Source of the DNA: Saprospiraceae bacterium
GTDB lineage: Bacteria > Bacteroidota > Bacteroidia > Chitinophagales > Saprospiraceae
NCBI GenBank assembly: GCA_026982695.1
Contig: JALSGS010000027.1
Location: forward strand, 1 to 60,303
DNA length: 60,303 nt
Reading direction: 5' to 3'
Shown piece after piece: positions 56,129 to 60,303 of this stretch. The notes beneath the pieces were generated by a model, which made no database searches, was not told where the DNA came from, and saw only the letters and a program-made list of their open reading frames with translations. A program made the translations under genes and the position numbers. Each line of letters begins with the position of its first letter. Within the stretch, counting starts at the first letter, position 1.

Positions 56129-58225
56129 ATGAGCCAAATCTCCTTTCAATATCCCACCTGGTATGTGCTGTTTTGCCTAGCGGCAGGCTTGCTCTATGCA
56201 GTTTCGTTGTATGGAGGTGATAGGCGCTTTCGCGAAATGGCACCTCGCCTGCCTTATCTGCTTGCTGCCCTTCGGCTTTTGTCGGTATCACTCATAGCTT
56301 TGTTGTTGCTCGAGCCATTATTGCGTTCAGTAGTGACTGAGGTCAAAAAGCCCATCGTAGTAGTGGCACAAGACGTATCAGAATCCGTAGGGAATGCCTT
56401 GGGTGCTGATACGACTAAGTTACAAACAGCGCTACAGGGATTGGCAGCTCAGTTGACTAAAACTCATGAAGTGGCCACGTTTAGCTTCGGCGAACGAGTT
56501 CGGCCGGGGTTAGAGGCATCTTTTGCCGACAAGGCGACGAATCTCGACGAGTTGTTCAGACAACTATACGACCGCTTTGCAGGCCAACTTATCGGTGCTA
56601 TTATCTTGGCTACAGATGGCGTGTATAACCGAGGCGCCAATCCGCTATATGCATCACAGCGCCTCAATGCACCGTTGTATGTGGTGGCTTTAGGTGATAC
56701 CGTGCCCGACAAGGATTTACTGCTCAAGCAGGTGTTTTTCAACAAAATTGTCTATCTGGGTGATCGCTTTGCCGTACAGGCAGATGTGGCGGCTACTAAT
56801 TGCAAGGGATCACGCACACAGCTACGCGTACAGGAAGTGGTCGATGGCCAGTTGCGTAGCTTGCAACAATTGCCCATTGATATCGAACGAGATGACTTTT
56901 TTACAACCATAGAAGTGACACTCGAAGCCAACCAACCCGGTGTGCGCCGATATCGGTTTAGCCTCAGCCCTGTGCCTGATGAGGTGAGTTCACTCAATAA
57001 TAGCCGTGATATCTTTGTCGAAGTGCTCGACGCACGCCAAAAGATACTCTTATTGGCTCATGGCGCTCATCCAGATATTGGTGCGATCAGGCGCATCTTA
57101 GATGCTCAGAAGAATTACGAGCTCACAGTGGCATATGCCGAAGACCAGACAGTAGATGTGGCTAGCTATGACTTTGTCATTTTGCATCAGCTGCCTAGTC
57201 AGCGCTTTCCGATCGAAGGCATATTGAAGCAATTGGACAGGCATCGCATACCGCGCTGGTTCATTGTAGGTGCGCATACTGATCTGGCAAGGCTAAATCA
57301 AGTACAAGACTTACTCACTATTCGTGCGGGAAGTGATCAGCTCAACGATGTAGTAGGGTGGGTGCAGCCTCAGTTTAGTCTGTTCAAGTGGGACGAGCGC
57401 CTGGCCACTGAACTCAAAGTATGGCCTCCTGTACAAGCACCCTTCGGAGACTATCAGCAAGGGCCAGCAACCGAAGTATGGCTTTGGCAGCGCATTGGCA
57501 AGGTGGATACCCAGTATCCGCTTTGGCTTTTTGGCGAAAGCCAAGGGGTACGCATCGGCTTGCTAGCTGCTGAGGGATTGTGGCGTTGGCGCTTGTTTGA
57601 GTACCTCCAACACGAGCGACATGAACTGGTAGATGAACTGATCTACAAGACCGTGCAGTACCTTTCAGTAAAAGATGACAAGCGGCGTTTTCGCGTAAGC
57701 TTGCCGAAAAACATCTTTGATGAGCGCGCACATATCGTGTTCGACGCCGAACTGTACAATCCGGCATATGAACTAGTCAATGAGCCCGATGTGACCTTGG
57801 TGATACGTGACATACAAGGACGCGAGTATACCTTTGTAATGGACAAGACCGATCGAGCTTATCGTCTTGATGCGGGCGCTTTGCCTGTAGGTGAATATAC
57901 TTATTGGGCCCGAGTAACCTATGCCGGAACGCCCTTTGAGGCTCAAGGTCGTTTTAGCGTGCAACCCATACAGCTCGAGGCTTATGCCACTACAGCTGAT
58001 CACGTGTTGCTTCGGAAGCTGGCCGAGCGACAAGGTGGCGCGTTGTTATACCTCGATCAAGTTGATCAGGTCGCACAATTACTTGAAGATTCACCGCAGG
58101 CCAAGCCCGTTGTATATGCCAGTACGCGCACACGGCCACTGGTTCATCTGAAATGGCTTTTTTCCCTCATACTTGGGTTACTGGCCATGGAGTGGTTTTT
58201 GCGTCGGTATTTTGGCAGCTATTGA
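56129..58225 (+). CDS. Membrane protein with a von Willebrand factor A domain
   Basis: This 698-residue protein has two N-terminal transmembrane helices (about 10-28 and 42-62), then a VWA domain with an intact MIDAS motif D82-x-S84-x-S86 (QDVSES) and a later TDG (ILATDGVYNRG). A long middle region follows that looks like a class I amidotransferase-like/Rossmann module (KILLLAHGAHPDIGAIRRIL, SYDFVILHQLP), then an Ig-like region, and a final transmembrane helix (LKWLFSLILGLLAMEWFLRR). This layout matches Bacteroidota BatA-related or glutamine amidotransferase-like VWA proteins. Function unknown; probably an envelope protein with a periplasmic VWA domain. Confidence 0.82.
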   Translation: MSQISFQYPTWYVLFCLAAGLLYAVSLYGGDRRFREMAPRLPYLLAALRLLSVSLIALLLLEPLLRSVVTEVKKPIVVVAQDVSESVGNALGADTTKLQTALQGLAAQLTKTHEVATFSFGERVRPGLEASFADKATNLDELFRQLYDRFAGQLIGAIILATDGVYNRGANPLYASQRLNAPLYVVALGDTVPDKDLLLKQVFFNKIVYLGDRFAVQADVAATNCKGSRTQLRVQEVVDGQLRSLQQLPIDIERDDFFTTIEVTLEANQPGVRRYRFSLSPVPDEVSSLNNSRDIFVEVLDARQKILLLAHGAHPDIGAIRRILDAQKNYELTVAYAEDQTVDVASYDFVILHQLPSQRFPIEGILKQLDRHRIPRWFIVGAHTDLARLNQVQDLLTIRAGSDQLNDVVGWVQPQFSLFKWDERLATELKVWPPVQAPFGDYQQGPATEVWLWQRIGKVDTQYPLWLFGESQGVRIGLLAAEGLWRWRLFEYLQHERHELVDELIYKTVQYLSVKDDKRRFRVSLPKNIFDERAHIVFDAELYNPAYELVNEPDVTLVIRDIQGREYTFVMDKTDRAYRLDAGALPVGEYTYWARVTYAGTPFEAQGRFSVQPIQLEAYATTADHVLLRKLAERQGGALLYLDQVDQVAQLLEDSPQAKPVVYASTRTRPLVHLKWLFSLILGLLAMEWFLRRYFGSY

Positions 58226-58294
58226 ACTATGTAGTAGCTTCTTGCATGCAGTGTTGCCCAATAGCCAGGCATTTTAGGTACTGCTGTACCGAGG

Positions 58295-59305
58295 TTATGG
58301 CCCGTCTGCCATCTGTCGCTGGATTTGCGCTAGCTCGTGGCGAAAGTCTAAGTCGGGGTATTCGACAAGCAAATTTTGGATTTGTTGGTGTAGGCCTTGG
58401 AGAAATGCTCGATGCGCTTGGGTGTGAGGGTAGAGGGGGCGATGTGCGAGGGCTTGATTGATCTTTTCTATTTGTCGCATCAGCGGTAGTTCTTCAGGAT
58501 CGAGCAAGGTTTGGCAAAAGTAGCGCCAAATGTATTCTTGTGCCAGTTCATTGGGGTGAGCCATGTCGGGGGCGGTGAAGCGGTAGTCGCGCAAGTCATC
58601 CAACACGAGTTCAAAAGCGGGAAAGTAATGGGATCGGTCGTGGTGGGCTACGATGTGATCCACGGCCAGCACGAGTGTGGCTTTAGATCGTTGATTGGCG
58701 ATAAGCCCATCGCGTAAGTGACGCACTGGACTGACCGTCCACACGAACTGTAGTCTTTCGGCATGTGGGTGGAGCTGGTGTAGGGCACTGACGATGCGCT
58801 GGCAAGCCTCAATAGTTTGGTCGATCGAGAGGCGATAGCGCTCGAAATGTGCAGCAGGTATTTTGTGGCAGTTGGCTACGATGCGGCCAGAGGCTTTGTG
58901 CCGGAATACATATGCGCTTCCCAAGGTGAGGAATACGATCTGTACTTTTTGCAGCCATTGGCGTGCCTGTATGGCATGCGCATTGATCGTTTCGAGCAGC
59001 TTCTCGGGATCGGAGTGGGCAAAGCAGCCGTGATGGGCCCAGCTGAACCACAGTTCATCGCGTTGCACCAGGTCTTGTTCGCCGAAAGGCGGATCTTGTT
59101 GGGCGAGCCGTTCGAGATTGTCAGCAATGGTAACCGGCTGATATAATATGCCAAAGGGGTTGAGCAGTAAGCGAAACTTTCGGGCTTGCAAGCGATGGCC
59201 AATGTGTTCGGCAAAACAGGAGCCAAGGGCCACCATCTGATGCCGATAAGAAACGGAAAAGGGAAAATCTACGGCTGGAAGTATAGTTCGAAAATCGAGT
59301 GTCAT
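58295..59305 (-). CDS. GSCFA domain protein
   Basis: This 336-residue protein carries the family-defining motif GSCFAEHIG (about 28-36). It also shows LNPFGILYQPVTI, FLTLGSAYVF and the late VSPVRHLRDG segment, all typical of the GSCFA family, a SGNH-hydrolase-like group. Biochemical function is not established for most members. No signal peptide is visible. It is convergent with the VWA gene (69-bp gap). Confidence 0.9.
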   Translation of the reverse strand: MTLDFRTILPAVDFPFSVSYRHQMVALGSCFAEHIGHRLQARKFRLLLNPFGILYQPVTIADNLERLAQQDPPFGEQDLVQRDELWFSWAHHGCFAHSDPEKLLETINAHAIQARQWLQKVQIVFLTLGSAYVFRHKASGRIVANCHKIPAAHFERYRLSIDQTIEACQRIVSALHQLHPHAERLQFVWTVSPVRHLRDGLIANQRSKATLVLAVDHIVAHHDRSHYFPAFELVLDDLRDYRFTAPDMAHPNELAQEYIWRYFCQTLLDPEELPLMRQIEKINQALAHRPLYPHTQAHRAFLQGLHQQIQNLLVEYPDLDFRHELAQIQRQMADGP

Positions 59306-59394
59306 TTGGGCCTTATTTTATTAAAGGTGCGCAATCCCTTAGTGGATTAGTAGATTTGGTATGCCTCATGCGTGCCAAACTATGACTATCGAGT

Positions 59395-60020
59395 ACTGCG
59401 ATTACACTGGCACCCTTTTTCACGGCATACACTCGTGGCAAATCGCTGACCTGTTCGGTAGGATGATCATCCACGATAGCAGGTCGGCGGCTATACGTCC
59501 TCGGTCCGTGAGACCAAATATGCGGGCATTTACCAAGGTGGCTACCTGCAATACCTCGAGAGGGCATGCCATAGGCTACCATGAGCTCCAGCTCCCACCC
59601 ATCGTTGCCATGAGGGAAGACACCTACGTCGCCTCCAATCACAATGGGGTACAACCTGCCTTGAGTGCTGCTTGAAATACCGCGCACTTTTGTTAGATGC
59701 AAGCTAACTCGGGAGCTATGCCTTTTTCCCAACCACGGTATTGTACGATGGGCTCAGCCGCCGCAGGCGTGGGGTAGAGCGCTACGCCATGGGCCGCCAT
59801 TAGCTCGAATACCTCGGAGGTGCCACCATCGCCGTGTTCGATAGTCTGCACGCCGGCCAATACAGGGGCGGCGCATGTCTGCCTTCTGCCGTGGCGGCAT
59901 GTGTGACGACAGGACATCCGGAAGTGCATGTGACCTCGACAATGCGCGTGAACTCCTCTTGCATAAAATGAGCTGGGCATTGCCTTGTAGCTCCACCGAA
60001 TAGTGCGTATCTACCTTGTT
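59395..60020 (-). pseudogene. Decayed amidohydrolase (imidazolonepropionase-like family)
   Basis: Fragments of one amidohydrolase occur in order on the minus strand but in different frames. From upstream: EFTRIVEVTCTSGCPVVTHA; GVQTIEHGDGGTSEVFELMA with YRGWEKGIAPELACI; then an in-frame TAA; QKCAVFQAALKAG; IVIGGDVGVFPHGNDGWELE; LMVAYGMPS; a frame change to LQVATLVNARIFGLTDRGRI; and another to IVDDHPTEQVSDLPRVYAV. The TIEHGD, GDVGVFPHG and NARIFGL parts match the C-terminal half of exported amidohydrolases. At least three frame changes and a stop show it is dead. The N-terminal metal-binding HxH part was not found in the window. Confidence 0.75.
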
Positions 60021-60303
60021 ATATTGCATCTTCCTTACATTTTTTTGTGAAATCATGAATAAAAATACTAATAAAAGAGGAGGGTGTATATGGGTGTTCT
60101 TCTTAACATAGGACGATCTTTTCTCTATCTGCTACAGTTAAAATACGAAAGCCTACAAGAGTCCAGGAGCCTCATAGGGCAAGCTGGTACAGATCAACAG
60201 TCCCGGGGAGGCAGAATGTTTTTTAGAAGATGGGATATGTGAGTTGAGTTTGAAATTTAGCGTGAAGTTTAGAGGTATAGGTTCTGATTGTTGGCTGCTG
60301 GAT
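60021..60303. other. Right edge, nothing recognised
   Basis: AT-rich sequence without an open frame of interest. It lies upstream of the decayed amidohydrolase and may contain its eroded N-terminal part, but no motif could be read. Confidence 0.3.

Overview
The window looks like a chromosomal segment of a Bacteroidota bacterium, probably in or near the Saprospiria/Chitinophagia side of the phylum (this placement is inference). Evidence: two giant secreted proteins end in type IX secretion (T9SS) type A sorting domains; several promoters carry the Bacteroidota-type -7 box TAnnTTTG with an upstream TTG/TTTG; typical family members are present (GSCFA protein, DUF4292 lipoprotein plus degenerate LytM/EnvC protein, TMEM220-like protein, type III glutamine synthetase, insertion-free ProRS); and genes lack obvious Shine-Dalgarno sites.

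Layout. 1-2582: 3' part of a PKD-repeat adhesin-like T9SS cargo. 2753-18440: a long block of information-processing genes: rpsU, a Xer recombinase, hpf, four tRNAs (Thr-TGT, Tyr-GTA, Gly-TCC, Thr-GGT), tuf, tRNA-Trp, secE, nusG, rplK, rplA, rplJ, rplL, rpoB, rpoC, closed by a strong terminator. The tRNA/tuf/secE/nusG/rpl/rpo order matches the E. coli thrU-tyrU-glyT-thrT-tufB-secE-nusG-rplKAJL-rpoBC order. Several spacers hold RNA hairpins. 18595-25216: metabolic genes (SDR, nicotinate phosphoribosyltransferase, 3-hydroxyacyl-CoA dehydrogenase, GlnA type III, HD-domain protein). 25217-26371: about 1.15 kb with no recognisable gene. 26372-31006: a 1544-residue mosaic T9SS cargo (HAF repeats, CSLREA/beta-helix, two GEVED domains, sorting domain). 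31017-33388: pabC-like and pabB genes and an alpha/beta hydrolase on the minus strand. 33387-37359: DUF4292 lipoprotein, EnvC-like protein, HflX and a MobA-like nucleotidyltransferase. 37550-42664: rimP-nusA and infB. 42834-47747: small membrane protein, zinc-ribbon methyltransferase, FemAB-like acyltransferase, an unknown gene, and proS. 48046-58225: a strange charge-segregated secreted protein, a FadL-type outer-membrane protein, an unknown secreted protein, Lon protease, a CPBP protease and a VWA membrane protein. 58295-60303: a GSCFA protein and a decayed amidohydrolase.

No CRISPR array, phage, insertion sequence or defence island was seen. No clearly new multi-gene system was found. The more unusual signals are regulatory: a perfect terminator-like palindrome just after the rimP-nusA promoter, a 31-bp palindrome just upstream of infB, a recurring TTTGCC-N4-GGCAAA hairpin in spacers, and overlapping divergent start codons at 33383-33389. 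Unusual proteins are the acidic/aromatic/Arg-Ser-rich secreted protein at 48046-49296 and the PKD array with a regular inter-domain cysteine pattern.
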